Assembly: GCA_003506635.1 (NCBI GenBank) | Contig: DNZB01000144.1 | Coordinates: 1-8,585, forward strand | Length of the DNA stretch: 8,585 nucleotides | From: Parvularcula sp. | Lineage (GTDB): Bacteria > Pseudomonadota > Alphaproteobacteria > Caulobacterales > Parvularculaceae | Direction: 5' to 3' | Shown here: one piece after another, positions 1 through 7,188 of the stretch | How positions within the stretch are numbered: the stretch's first letter is position 1 | Layout: each line of letters begins with the position of its first letter | Translations under genes and position numbers: made by a program | The notes under the pieces: generated by a model | The model's input: the letters and a program-made list of their open reading frames with translations, nothing else | What the model was told of the DNA's origin: nothing | The model's database searches: none

Positions 1-14
1 TGCTCTCCCGCTGG

Positions 15-1871
15 CTAGGCGCCGCCGCCCGCGAGCGCAAGGCCGGCTGATCGCGCATCGGGCGGCGCGCCTGCTTCGCCCTCCTCCGTCTGCATGCGCC
101 ACAGCCGCGCGTAAAGACCGCCGGCGCGCAGCAGCGTTTCATGCGTCCCATGCTCGGCGATGCGCCCCTCGTCGAGCACGATGATCTTGTCGGCGCGCGC
201 AATCGTCGACAGGCGATGCGCGACCGCGATGGTCGTCCGGCCCCTGGCGGCTTCGGCGAGGGCGGATTGCACTTCCTCCTCCGTTTCGGAATCGAGCGAG
301 GACGTCGCCTCATCGAGCACGAGAATCGCAGGGTCGAGCAGCACGGCGCGCGCAACGCCGACGCGCTGCTTCTCGCCGCCCGAAAGCTTGAGGCCGCGTT
401 CCCCGACCCGCGTCAGGAGGCCTTGCGGCGCTTTGGCGATGAAATCAGACAATTGCGCGCGGCGCGCCGCTTCGAGGACCTCGGCGTCGCTCGCCTCAGG
501 GCGCGCATAAGCGAGGTTGAAGCGCAGCGTGTCATTGAACAGCACGACTTCCTGCGGCACGAATCCGAGCGCCGACCGAAGCGAGGATTGCGTGACCGTT
601 CGGATATCCGTTCCGTCGATGATAATGCGTCCGCCCGCCGGATCATAAAAGCGGAAAAGCAGTTTCAGGATCGTCGATTTACCGGCGCCGCTGGGTCCGA
701 CGACGCCGACGAACGCCCCGCCCGGTATTTCAAAGCTGACGTTCTCAAGGCCGGCGTCGCGTCCTTCGTGGACGAAGCTGACATTTTCAAACCGGATCGC
801 GCCCGCGGAAGGCGCAAGCGCCGCCGCGCCGGGACGGTCCGCGACAGCGGGTTTGAGGTCGAGAAGCTCGAACATCTTTTCGATATCGACCGCGCCCTGT
901 TTGATCTCTCGCCAGGCGAAACCGAGGATGTTCAGCGGGCGGTAAATGTTCGTCAGCATCAAGATGACCGCGGTGATGTCGCCGGGCTTCAGGGCCCCGC
1001 CCTGAACGCCGTATCCGGCGATGAGCGCGGCCGCGAGAAGGCCCCCCGTCATCACGAATTCCTGCGCCGCGTTCAGAAGCGACAGCGACCGCATCTGCAC
1101 GACGAAACGGTCATTATAGGCTCGCATCGCCGCGTCGAATCGAGCTGTTTCGCGCGCCTCCGCGGCGAAGGCCTTCACGGTCTCGAAATTCGTCATCGTG
1201 TCGGCGGCGATCGCGCGAAGATTGGTGTCGGCCTCGTTCATCAGGCGCCGCTCAACGTTGCGCCGTTCGGTGATCAGAACCGTGAAGACGATATAGGCGA
1301 GAATCGTCACGACAGCGGCCGCCGCGAGCTTCCAAGAATATAGCGTCGCCATGACGGCGGCGGCGAGCGCGAGTTCGACGAGCGTCGGGCCGATATTGAA
1401 TGCAAGGAAGCGCAACAGGAACTCTATCGCTCCGGCGCCGCGCTCTATGATGCGGTTCACCGCGCCGGCCCGCCGCATCAGGTGAAATTGCAGCGCTTGC
1501 GCTTGCGCATGGCCGAAGGCCTCGACCGCCGCCGAGCGGTTCGCTTCCTGCGTCACGCGCGCGAAGAAAGCGTCGCGAAGCTGCGGCAGGCCGTTCGACA
1601 AGAAGCGCGCGACCGCGAACAAAATGAAGAACGCCGCGAACGACGGCGCGGCGACGCCAACGGCTTGCCCCGCGGCGACACGGTTGATTCCGTCGCCAAG
1701 CAGGACAGGCGCGCCTACCGCGAGCAATTTCGACACAAGGGTCACCACGAGCGCCAGCGCCATGCGCGGGCGCCAGCGCGCGAGCGCGGGCCGCCGCAAA
1801 ATGCCTATCATGCGCGCGATGACGGCGCTGAAATTCTGCGGCTTCAGGGCGACTTCGTCGAATGGCTTCAT
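15..1871 (-). CDS. Atm1/ABCB7-type ABC half-transporter (permease fused to ATPase)
   Basis: This is a 618-residue inner-membrane exporter with a fused membrane domain and ATPase. The transmembrane domain covers about residues 35-330. The nucleotide-binding domain covers about 355-590 and carries Walker A GPSGAGKST (392-400), Q-loop Gln440, signature LSGGEKQR (496-503), Walker B ILVLD followed by Glu521, D-loop SSLD (524-527) and switch His552. The segment TNFETVKAFAAEARE (about 227-241) and the stretch RPLNILGFAWREIKQ (311-325) are typical of the Atm1/HMT1 group, whose members export glutathione derivatives or metal-glutathione complexes and in mitochondria support cytosolic Fe-S assembly. 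Length is usual for the family. The ATG at 1871 lacks a clear ribosome binding site; Met21 (1811) is an alternative. It is divergent from the PilZ gene and the stop is TAG at 15-17. Family assignment is firm; the substrate is not known. Confidence 0.93.
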   Translation of the reverse strand: MKPFDEVALKPQNFSAVIARMIGILRRPALARWRPRMALALVVTLVSKLLAVGAPVLLGDGINRVAAGQAVGVAAPSFAAFFILFAVARFLSNGLPQLRDAFFARVTQEANRSAAVEAFGHAQAQALQFHLMRRAGAVNRIIERGAGAIEFLLRFLAFNIGPTLVELALAAAVMATLYSWKLAAAAVVTILAYIVFTVLITERRNVERRLMNEADTNLRAIAADTMTNFETVKAFAAEARETARFDAAMRAYNDRFVVQMRSLSLLNAAQEFVMTGGLLAAALIAGYGVQGGALKPGDITAVILMLTNIYRPLNILGFAWREIKQGAVDIEKMFELLDLKPAVADRPGAAALAPSAGAIRFENVSFVHEGRDAGLENVSFEIPGGAFVGVVGPSGAGKSTILKLLFRFYDPAGGRIIIDGTDIRTVTQSSLRSALGFVPQEVVLFNDTLRFNLAYARPEASDAEVLEAARRAQLSDFIAKAPQGLLTRVGERGLKLSGGEKQRVGVARAVLLDPAILVLDEATSSLDSETEEEVQSALAEAARGRTTIAVAHRLSTIARADKIIVLDEGRIAEHGTHETLLRAGGLYARLWRMQTEEGEAGAPPDARSAGLALAGGGA

Positions 1872-2056
1872 AAGGTCTTGTTAACCTGCCTTTTGCCGCC
1901 TCCGCAAACGCATTGCGTTAACCGGACGTGAGCAAAACGCGACCTATTGTTCGGGCGCTGTACCGATTGAGACCCCACGTGACCAGGCAGACCCCGGACC
2001 GCATGACGAAGCGCCTCTCGGCGCTCGCCGCCGCCAAGCCCGTCGAGGCGGGAGCC
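1872..2056. promoter_or_regulatory. Divergent intergenic region with palindrome and repeated GTTAACC
   Basis: This gap separates the ABC transporter (leftward) from the PilZ gene (rightward), assuming the PilZ start at 2057. It contains a 13-base palindrome AACGCA-T-TGCGTT at 1907-1919. The heptamer GTTAACC occurs twice in direct orientation, at 1880-1886 and 1917-1923, the second overlapping the palindrome. TTAACC resembles half-sites of the alphaproteobacterial cell-cycle regulator CtrA, but the TTAA-N7-TTAA spacing is not met. I could not identify convincing -35/-10 boxes on either strand. The part from 1928 to 2056 is open in the PilZ frame and could instead be an N-terminal extension of that protein. 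Confidence 0.4.
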
Positions 2057-2320
2057 ATGGCGAAGAGCATGCGCAAAAAAAGCCGCGGCGCGGACCGCAA
2101 GACGACCTATCGCTTCGGCCGCGTCCTCAGCGGCGATCGTGAAGAGTACGCCTGCATTCTGCGCGACCTTAGCGCCACCGGCGCGCGTGTCGTTTTCGAG
2201 GGCGATCCCGCCCTTTCCCCGACCGTCATCTTGCGCATCGAACTCACCGGCGAACGCCGGCGCGCGCGCGTCGCCTGGCAGAAGGACCGCGAAGCCGGAC
2301 TTGATTTCGAGATCACCTAA
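2057..2320 (+). CDS. Small single-domain PilZ protein
   Basis: The product is 87 residues and is almost entirely one PilZ domain, the family that binds cyclic di-GMP. A basic N-terminus includes Arg10, Arg14 and Arg19. It is followed by DLSATG (37-42), matching the D/N-x-S-x-x-G half of the ligand motif, and a C-terminal beta segment (ARVAWQKDREAGLDFEI) of the usual V-W-x-x-G-x-x-F type. The arginine half of the motif is not textbook: R-x3-R is met only by Arg10/Arg14, with Lys15-x3-Arg19 as a degenerate alternative. I chose ATG 2057 because GAGG at 2045-2048 sits 8 bases upstream and the domain starts soon after. The frame is open back to GTG 1928 (130 residues) and also has ATG 2003, both with poor ribosome sites. 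The TAA stop overlaps the TAG of the convergent dehydrogenase gene. Role inferred: a c-di-GMP effector of unknown partner. Confidence 0.8.
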   Translation: MAKSMRKKSRGADRKTTYRFGRVLSGDREEYACILRDLSATGARVVFEGDPALSPTVILRIELTGERRRARVAWQKDREAGLDFEIT

Positions 2321-3207
2321 AGATCGCCGCGGATCAGCTTCATCACGCCTGAAAAATCGAGATCGTCCCTGCCGGCCGCTTCCATCAGCGCATAAAGCGC
2401 CTCAGCCTGCGCGCCGAGCGGCGTCGCCGCTTTCGCGGCATGCGCGGCTTCCTGCGCCAGCCGCAAGTCCTTCAGCATCATCGCGGCGGCGAAGCCCGGC
2501 CGATAGTTGCGGTTCGACGGCGCGCTCGGCACCGGGCCGGGCGCCGGACAATAGCTCGTCATGGACCAGGATTGGCCGGAGGCGGTCGAGGCTATGTTAA
2601 AGAAGGTCTGCGCGTCGAGACCGAGCCGTTCCGCAAGGTTGAACGCCTCACAAGTTGCGATCATCGTGACGCCGAGCAGCATATTGTTGGCGATTTTCGC
2701 AGCTTGCCCGTTGCCCGCTGCGCCCGCGTGAAAAATATTCTTGCCCATCTTTTGCAGAACGGGTTGCGCGCGTTCAAACGCCTCCGCCTCGCCGCCGACC
2801 ATGAAGGTCAGCGTCCCCGCCGTCGCACCGCCTACGCCGCCCGATACCGGCGCATCGAGCATTGCAAAGCCCTTCGCCTTCGCCGCCCCGGCGACTTCAC
2901 GCGCCGACTGCACGTCGATGGTCGATGAATCGATGAAGAGCGCGCCCGGCTTGGCGTGCGCGATGACGCCGTCGCTTCCTGTGTAAACCGTCCGCACATG
3001 TTTGCCGGCCGGCAGCATGCTGACGACGACGTCCGCCGTAATCACCGCGTCTGCGACTGTCGCCTTGCGGACGCATCCGGCCGCGACCGCGCGCGTCGCC
3101 GCCTCCGTCGACAGGTCAAACGCTCCGACCGCAAACCCGCCCCTGGCGAGGTTTGCGGCCATCGGGCCGCCCATGTTTCCAAGTCCGATGAAGGCGATTT
3201 CAGTCAT
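2317..3207 (-). CDS. mmsB: 3-hydroxyisobutyrate dehydrogenase
   Basis: The 296-residue protein oxidises 3-hydroxyisobutyrate to methylmalonate semialdehyde with NAD(P)+, a late step of valine degradation in the cytoplasm. The N-terminal Rossmann domain has the nucleotide motif GLGNMG (8-13). DAPVSGG (118-124) is the substrate-binding loop, and GNGQAAKIANN (165-175) carries the catalytic lysine, Lys171. The segments SWSMTSYCPAPGPVP (213-227) and MLKDLRLAQ (244-252) are characteristic of true 3-hydroxyisobutyrate dehydrogenases as opposed to tartronate semialdehyde or other beta-hydroxyacid dehydrogenases. Length matches the family (about 295-300). The frame is open upstream to 3396, but that would overlap the glutathione transferase and add residues unlike the family, so ATG 3207 is preferred. 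It is the last gene of the operon. Its TAG stop shares bases with the stop of the convergent PilZ gene, leaving no separate terminator. Confidence 0.94.
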   Translation of the reverse strand: MTEIAFIGLGNMGGPMAANLARGGFAVGAFDLSTEAATRAVAAGCVRKATVADAVITADVVVSMLPAGKHVRTVYTGSDGVIAHAKPGALFIDSSTIDVQSAREVAGAAKAKGFAMLDAPVSGGVGGATAGTLTFMVGGEAEAFERAQPVLQKMGKNIFHAGAAGNGQAAKIANNMLLGVTMIATCEAFNLAERLGLDAQTFFNIASTASGQSWSMTSYCPAPGPVPSAPSNRNYRPGFAAAMMLKDLRLAQEAAHAAKAATPLGAQAEALYALMEAAGRDDLDFSGVMKLIRGDL

Positions 3208-3280
3208 GGCGCTCAGGATCCCTATTGCCGCTAGAGGTTTAGGCGCAATCGCCGCCGGAGTGAACCTGACCCGAAGTCCG

Positions 3281-3892
3281 CTACTCGCGCGGCGCTGTCG
3301 CCGCGACGCTCGGCCGCTTCCCTGACGTCTCGGCGAACGCAGCAAGACCCGGGCGCTTCGCCAGCCAGTCGATCGAAGCGAAGCGAAACTGCGCATAGTC
3401 GGTCAGGCATACGAGCGCGATCGCGGCGAGATCGAAATTCGCAGCGAAATCGACGATGCGCGTTTCGACCCAGTCGAGGACGGCGCCGGCCTTGTCGATC
3501 TGGTCCGCGGCCCATTCCGGCCAGCGGCGCTCTTCCGGCCTGAGGCGCGTTTCATACATCGCTGAGACGAGCGCCTCGGTCGCGCCGGCGATGGCCGCGT
3601 GGCGGTTGAAGCAGGCGATGCGCGCCGCCGCGCCCTTCGGCACGACGGCGCCTTTGGCCGCCTTGTTCAGAAATTCGGCGATCACGCGGCTGTCGATGAA
3701 AATCTCGCCTTCATCCGTTTCGAGCGCGGGAACGCGCCGCAGCGGATTTACGCGGGCGCCGTAGTCGCGATTGGGCTGCGTCGGCCTGACGATCGTCGGC
3801 GTCAGGACGACCTGGTCGCCAAGGCCAAGCTCGATCGCGGCGATCCGCACCGTGCGCACGAAGGGGGAAGTCAGCGAGCCGTAAAGTTTCAT
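3281..3892 (-). CDS. Glutathione S-transferase family protein
   Basis: The 203-residue cytosolic protein has the two-domain glutathione transferase layout. The N-terminal thioredoxin-like domain starts [16 protein letters not shown], with Ser9 or a neighbour as candidate catalytic hydroxyl. It contains the cis-proline in RRVPAL (Pro55) and the glutathione-contacting acidic-Ser pair in IDSRVIAEF (Asp66-Ser68 region). The helical C-terminal domain runs from about residue 85 and includes the FDLAAIALVCLTDYAQFR helix. The ATG overlaps the stop of the upstream hydrolase gene as ATGA, so the two are probably translationally coupled. It is embedded between two valine-pathway enzymes although no glutathione step belongs to the standard pathway. 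Conjugation of reactive methacrylyl compounds is a possible role by inference; the substrate cannot be read from sequence. Confidence 0.9.
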   Translation of the reverse strand: MKLYGSLTSPFVRTVRIAAIELGLGDQVVLTPTIVRPTQPNRDYGARVNPLRRVPALETDEGEIFIDSRVIAEFLNKAAKGAVVPKGAAARIACFNRHAAIAGATEALVSAMYETRLRPEERRWPEWAADQIDKAGAVLDWVETRIVDFAANFDLAAIALVCLTDYAQFRFASIDWLAKRPGLAAFAETSGKRPSVAATAPRE

Positions 3893-4947
3893 GGCAGTTC
3901 CAGCTCATCCGCGCCGAGCGATTCGAAATAGCGAGCGATCACGGCGTCGCTCACGCCCTCGATCGTCGCCGGCGACCAGCGCGGGTTCTTGTCCTTGTCG
4001 ATGATCGTCGCGCGCACGCCTTCGAAGAAATCCTGGCCTTCCATCACGCGGCGGACCATGCGGAATTCCATCTTCATGCACTCGTCGAAATCGAGAAGCG
4101 CGCCGCGCCTTAATTGTTCATAGGTCAGCCGCAGCGAGGTCGGCGACATGCGGGCGAGGATGCGCAGCATGTCCCCGGCGACGTCATGGCCGTCCGCCTT
4201 CAGCGCCGCGTAAAAATCGCCAAAGCCCGGAAAACCAGTGAACAGCTTTTTCAACTGACCCCGGATCTGGTTGACATGCGCCTCGCCTGGGTCGCCGGCG
4301 AAGCCGTCGAGCACGGCTTCAATATCCGCATGCGGATGACCGCCAAAGGAAAGGCCGAACAGTTCACGTTCAAGCGCAGGCGCCTCATCGGTCTTGCAGT
4401 AATGCGTCGCGACGCCGGCCGCCATGCAGTCGGCCGCTTTAGCGCGCGCGCCGGTGAGGCCGTAATAGAGTCCGAGGCCGTCATGAAGCCGCGGCAGGAA
4501 ATGCCCGCCGCCGACATCGGGAAAGAGCCCGATTCCCGTTTCCGGCATGGCGAACAGCGTGCGATCGCCGGCGACGCGAAAATCTCCATGCACGGAAACA
4601 CCGACGCCCCCGCCCATGACGATGCCGTCGATCAAGGCGACATAGGGTTTCGTGTAATGATGGATTAGCGCGTTGAGGCGATATTCCTCGCGAAAGAATT
4701 CGCAAGCACCCGCCGGGTTCGCCCGCGCGTTATCGTAGAGCCAGCGGATGTCGCCGCCGGCGCAGAACGCCTTTTCGCCGGCGCCCTTGACGAGAACCGC
4801 GCGGACGACGGGCGACCGCTCCCACTCGATCAACTGGGCGCGCAGGCGTTTCACCATGTCCCATGTCAGCGCGTTCAGCGCATCCGGACGGTTAAGCGTG
4901 ACAACGCCCCACTCGCCGCGCCGGTCAAAGAGGATTTCGGCGCTCAC
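3889..4947 (-). CDS. 3-hydroxyisobutyryl-CoA hydrolase (enoyl-CoA hydratase/isomerase family)
   Basis: The 352-residue crotonase-fold enzyme is best assigned as the thioesterase that releases 3-hydroxyisobutyrate from its CoA ester in valine degradation. Oxyanion-hole segments are [10 protein letters not shown] (62-71) and [17 protein letters not shown] (111-127). [14 protein letters not shown] (134-147) contains the acidic pair Glu136 and Asp144 expected for the hydrolase. This stretch is close to mammalian HIBCH, and the 350-residue length, with a long C-terminal region including KNPRWSP (320-326), also fits hydrolases rather than the shorter (about 260) hydratases. The start is GTG 4947, overlapping the stop of the dehydrogenase gene as GTGA. 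Its own TGA overlaps the next ATG. An annotation as plain enoyl-CoA hydratase would be less specific. Confidence 0.92.
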   Translation of the reverse strand: MSAEILFDRRGEWGVVTLNRPDALNALTWDMVKRLRAQLIEWERSPVVRAVLVKGAGEKAFCAGGDIRWLYDNARANPAGACEFFREEYRLNALIHHYTKPYVALIDGIVMGGGVGVSVHGDFRVAGDRTLFAMPETGIGLFPDVGGGHFLPRLHDGLGLYYGLTGARAKAADCMAAGVATHYCKTDEAPALERELFGLSFGGHPHADIEAVLDGFAGDPGEAHVNQIRGQLKKLFTGFPGFGDFYAALKADGHDVAGDMLRILARMSPTSLRLTYEQLRRGALLDFDECMKMEFRMVRRVMEGQDFFEGVRATIIDKDKNPRWSPATIEGVSDAVIARYFESLGADELELP

Positions 4948-6092
4948 GCCTGGTATTCCTTGAGCAGATCCCGCGCGACGATGACGCGCATGATTTCGTT
5001 CGTCCCTTCCAGAATCTGGTGCACGCGGACGTCGCGCAGCATGCGCTCCAGCGGGTAGTCGCGCAGGTACCCATAGCCGCCGTGGATCTGCAGGGCTTCA
5101 TTGACGATGTCGAAGCCCTTGTCGGTGACGAGGCGCTTTGCCATCGCGCAAAACCTCGTCGCGTCCGGCGTCTTGTGGTCGAGCTTCCACGCCGCCTGAT
5201 AGAGCATCACGCGCGCGGCCTCCAGCTCGGTCGCCATGTCGGCGAGCTTGAATTGTAGCGCCTGCTGCTCGTTGATGCGCTTGCCGAAGGCGCGCCGCTC
5301 GTTGGCGTAGTCGAGCGCTGCCTTCAGCGCCGCGCCCGCCGTGCCGAGCGAGCACGCCGCGATGTTGAGCCGCCCGCCGTCAAGGCCCATCATCGCGAAT
5401 TTGAAGCCGTCGCCTTCCTCGCCGACGCGGTTCGCGACGGGAATGCGGCAGTCTTCGAAGTTGACAATCGCCGTCGGCTGGGAGTTCCAGCCCATCTTGC
5501 GTTCATTGGCGCCGAAGGAGAGGCCTTCCGTTCCCTTTTCGACAAGCACGGTCGAAATGCCTTTCGGCCCCTCCCCGCCGGTGCGGACCATCACGACGTA
5601 AAGGTCGGTGACGCCGGCGCCGGAGATGAACGCCTTTGAGCCGTTGATCACATAGTGGTCGCCGTCTCGGACGGCGCGGGTCTTTAGCGCCGCCGCGTCG
5701 GAGCCTGATCCCGGCTCGGTCAGGCAATAGCTCGACAAGATCTCCATCGTCGTCAGGCGCGGGCAATATTTCCTCCGCAACTCCTCGGAGGCGAAGCGGT
5801 CGATCATCCACGAGCACATGTTGTGGATGGAGATATAAGCGGCGGTCGACGTGCAGCCGGCCGACAAGGCTTCGAAGATCAACGCGGCGTCAAGGCGGCC
5901 GAGCCCCGAACCGCCGACATCCTCTCGCGTGTAGATGCCCGCAAGGCCAAGCGCGGCCGACTTCCGTATGACGTTGACAGGAAAGCGCTTTTGCTCGTCC
6001 CATTCGGCCGCGAAGGGCGCCAGTTCTTCAGCCGCAAAATTGCGCGCCATTTCCTGGATAGCCAGCTGTTCTGCGGAAAGCGCAAAGTCCAT
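4944..6092 (-). CDS. Isobutyryl-CoA dehydrogenase (acyl-CoA dehydrogenase family)
   Basis: The 382-residue flavoenzyme is a standard-length acyl-CoA dehydrogenase. [11 protein letters not shown] (122-132) is the FAD/substrate signature, RRAFGKRI (266-273) lies in the C-terminal helical domain, and QIHGGYGY (335-342) is the second signature. The general base is Glu362 in [11 protein letters not shown] (359-369), the position used by short-chain enzymes rather than isovaleryl-CoA dehydrogenase. Its resemblance to ACAD8 and its place next to the hydrolase and mmsB support oxidation of isobutyryl-CoA to methacrylyl-CoA, with electrons passing to electron-transfer flavoprotein. ATG 6092 follows the DedA stop by 3 bases, with GAGGA about 8 bases upstream. 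A neighbouring short branched-chain substrate, such as 2-methylbutyryl-CoA, remains possible. Confidence 0.92.
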   Translation of the reverse strand: MDFALSAEQLAIQEMARNFAAEELAPFAAEWDEQKRFPVNVIRKSAALGLAGIYTREDVGGSGLGRLDAALIFEALSAGCTSTAAYISIHNMCSWMIDRFASEELRRKYCPRLTTMEILSSYCLTEPGSGSDAAALKTRAVRDGDHYVINGSKAFISGAGVTDLYVVMVRTGGEGPKGISTVLVEKGTEGLSFGANERKMGWNSQPTAIVNFEDCRIPVANRVGEEGDGFKFAMMGLDGGRLNIAACSLGTAGAALKAALDYANERRAFGKRINEQQALQFKLADMATELEAARVMLYQAAWKLDHKTPDATRFCAMAKRLVTDKGFDIVNEALQIHGGYGYLRDYPLERMLRDVRVHQILEGTNEIMRVIVARDLLKEYQA

Positions 6093-6095
6093 GGC

Positions 6096-6761
6096 CTAAT
6101 TCCTCGTGTCGTTCTCACGCCCTTCGAGCGGCGTGCCGTTGAAGCCCGGCATGCCCGGGAGGGGATGGTCGCGTTCCTCCGTCAGCGGCGTCATCGGTCC
6201 GTGCTGACCGCGCCGGTGCGTGTACCAGCGGATCGCGATATAGGCGGCAAGCAGGACGACCGCGGTCAGCGGCAACCAGATTTTGGCGCGCTCGCCGGCG
6301 ACTTCGCCGCCGACATGGAAGAGCGTGAACATGATCGCAATATACATTCCCGCCGTCATCATCAGGGCGATCAGGTATTTGCCGTAATTCGCCTTGAAGA
6401 ACCCGCAGGCGACATAGGTCGGGATGCGCGTGCCCGGAACGAAGCGCGCGGTCAGCATCGTCTGCAAAAACTCCTTGCGCACGAGGTCGCCGGCGACGGA
6501 GACGCCCGGCTTCTCCGCGAAGCGGTGCGCCCAGGCGTAGCGCCGCGCAAGCCGGCCGATCCAGTATTTCCATGCGTCCGACGCGACGAGTCCTGAAAAG
6601 ATCGCAGCGACGAGAAACGACGTCGGCGCAAGATCCATAAGCGAGGCGGTCGCAGCGCCGATGACCGCCGCGTCTTCCTGAATGAACGGCAGCAGAAAGA
6701 TGGAGAGATAGAGCGCCCAGCCGGTCAGGTGCGCGATGTCTTCCGGAAAGAGGCCGAACAA
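6096..6761 (-). CDS. DedA/VTT-domain membrane protein
   Basis: The 221-residue polytopic inner-membrane protein belongs to the DedA family; characterised members translocate undecaprenyl phosphate or phospholipids. Diagnostic residues are the acidic pair Glu29-Asp30 in FIQEDAAVIGA, Asp62 and Arg70 in SDAWKYWIGR, and ARFVPGTRIPTYVACG (105-120), with the conserved arginines 106 and 112 in the re-entrant region. Hydrophobic segments are at about 12-27, 44-60, 128-150 and 161-180. A hydrophilic tail from about 181 to 221 is rich in Pro, Arg and acidic residues. The start is TTG 6761, supported by AGGAG at 6769-6773 with 7-base spacing. It follows the Gfa gene by 10 bases and precedes the acyl-CoA dehydrogenase by 3. 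A link to valine use is not evident; it may ride in the operon for membrane maintenance. Confidence 0.9.
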   Translation of the reverse strand: MFGLFPEDIAHLTGWALYLSIFLLPFIQEDAAVIGAATASLMDLAPTSFLVAAIFSGLVASDAWKYWIGRLARRYAWAHRFAEKPGVSVAGDLVRKEFLQTMLTARFVPGTRIPTYVACGFFKANYGKYLIALMMTAGMYIAIMFTLFHVGGEVAGERAKIWLPLTAVVLLAAYIAIRWYTHRRGQHGPMTPLTEERDHPLPGMPGFNGTPLEGRENDTRN

Positions 6762-6768
6762 GCGGGGG

Positions 6769-6773
6769 CTCCT
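6769..6773 (-). promoter_or_regulatory. Ribosome binding site AGGAG that fixes a TTG start for the DedA gene
   Basis: AGGAG lies 7 bases before TTG 6761 on the minus strand and overlaps the TAG stop (6772-6774) of the preceding gene. No ATG or GTG at an equally good distance starts before the conserved first helix. The shared bases suggest coupling of termination and re-initiation. Confidence 0.7.
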
Positions 6774-7188
6774 AGTACGCGACTTTTTGAGGAAGGCCGT
6801 CTGCGATCTCGTAGTAGTCGCCCTTGTCCCCGGCGAAAATATGTTTCTTTAGCCGCACCCCGGTCGGGGCATCGAGCGAACCGGCGCTGATCGAAATGAT
6901 GCGGGAGTGCCCAGGGTGCAGATCCGGCTGCCAAATGAGCGCCGACCCGCAGTCCCGGCAAAATCCCCGGCGAACCTCGTCCGACGATCGAAACCAGCCG
7001 ATCCGGTCCTCCCCCTTCGTTACCTTGAAGGAGGCCAGCGGCACATTGACCGATGCCCAATAATGTCCGCTCCACCGGCGGCATTGCGAGCAATGGCAGG
7101 CGTCAGCTTCATCCGGAGAAGCGCTCGACTGGAAAGCGACAGCGCCGCAAAGGCAATGGCCGGTGATACCCGTCGCGCCCATCTTCAT
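6772..7188 (-). CDS. Gfa/CENP-V-type zinc-binding protein
   Basis: The 138-residue protein carries the seven-cysteine pattern of the GFA family. It has CLCG (12-15), CHCSQC (31-36) and CRDCG (77-81), built on beta segments, and the family-typical DGLPQ near the C-terminus (130-134). The family is named after a Paracoccus protein reported to speed reaction of formaldehyde with glutathione. That activity is not general and most members are uncharacterised, so no formaldehyde role is claimed here. I set the start at ATG 7188 because it overlaps the upstream stop as ATGA, the style of the other junctions, and leaves the usual short lead before the first cysteine. ATG 7212 (146 residues) and ATG 7182 are alternatives. 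It sits in an operon that also contains a glutathione transferase. Confidence 0.88.
   Translation of the reverse strand: MKMGATGITGHCLCGAVAFQSSASPDEADACHCSQCRRWSGHYWASVNVPLASFKVTKGEDRIGWFRSSDEVRRGFCRDCGSALIWQPDLHPGHSRIISISAGSLDAPTGVRLKKHIFAGDKGDYYEIADGLPQKVAY

Noticed and set aside
141..1343. Long plus-strand open frame of 400 codons opposite the ABC transporter
   Set aside because: It is the antisense shadow of the transporter gene, extremely rich in Arg, Asp and His with no motif; the minus strand has all ABC motifs.
3208..3396. Upstream extension of the 3-hydroxyisobutyrate dehydrogenase to 359 residues
   Set aside because: The extra residues are Arg/Ser-rich, overlap the glutathione transferase gene, and exceed the family length; ATG 3207 begins exactly at the Rossmann fold.
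3889..4947. Idea that this crotonase-fold gene is the missing methacrylyl-CoA hydratase
   Set aside because: Length and the [14 protein letters not shown] region fit the hydrolase; the hydratase step is more likely encoded elsewhere in the genome.
5823..6596. Plus-strand open frame of 257 codons opposite the DedA and acyl-CoA dehydrogenase genes
   Set aside because: It spans two well-supported minus-strand genes and their junction, and its composition is that of an antisense frame.
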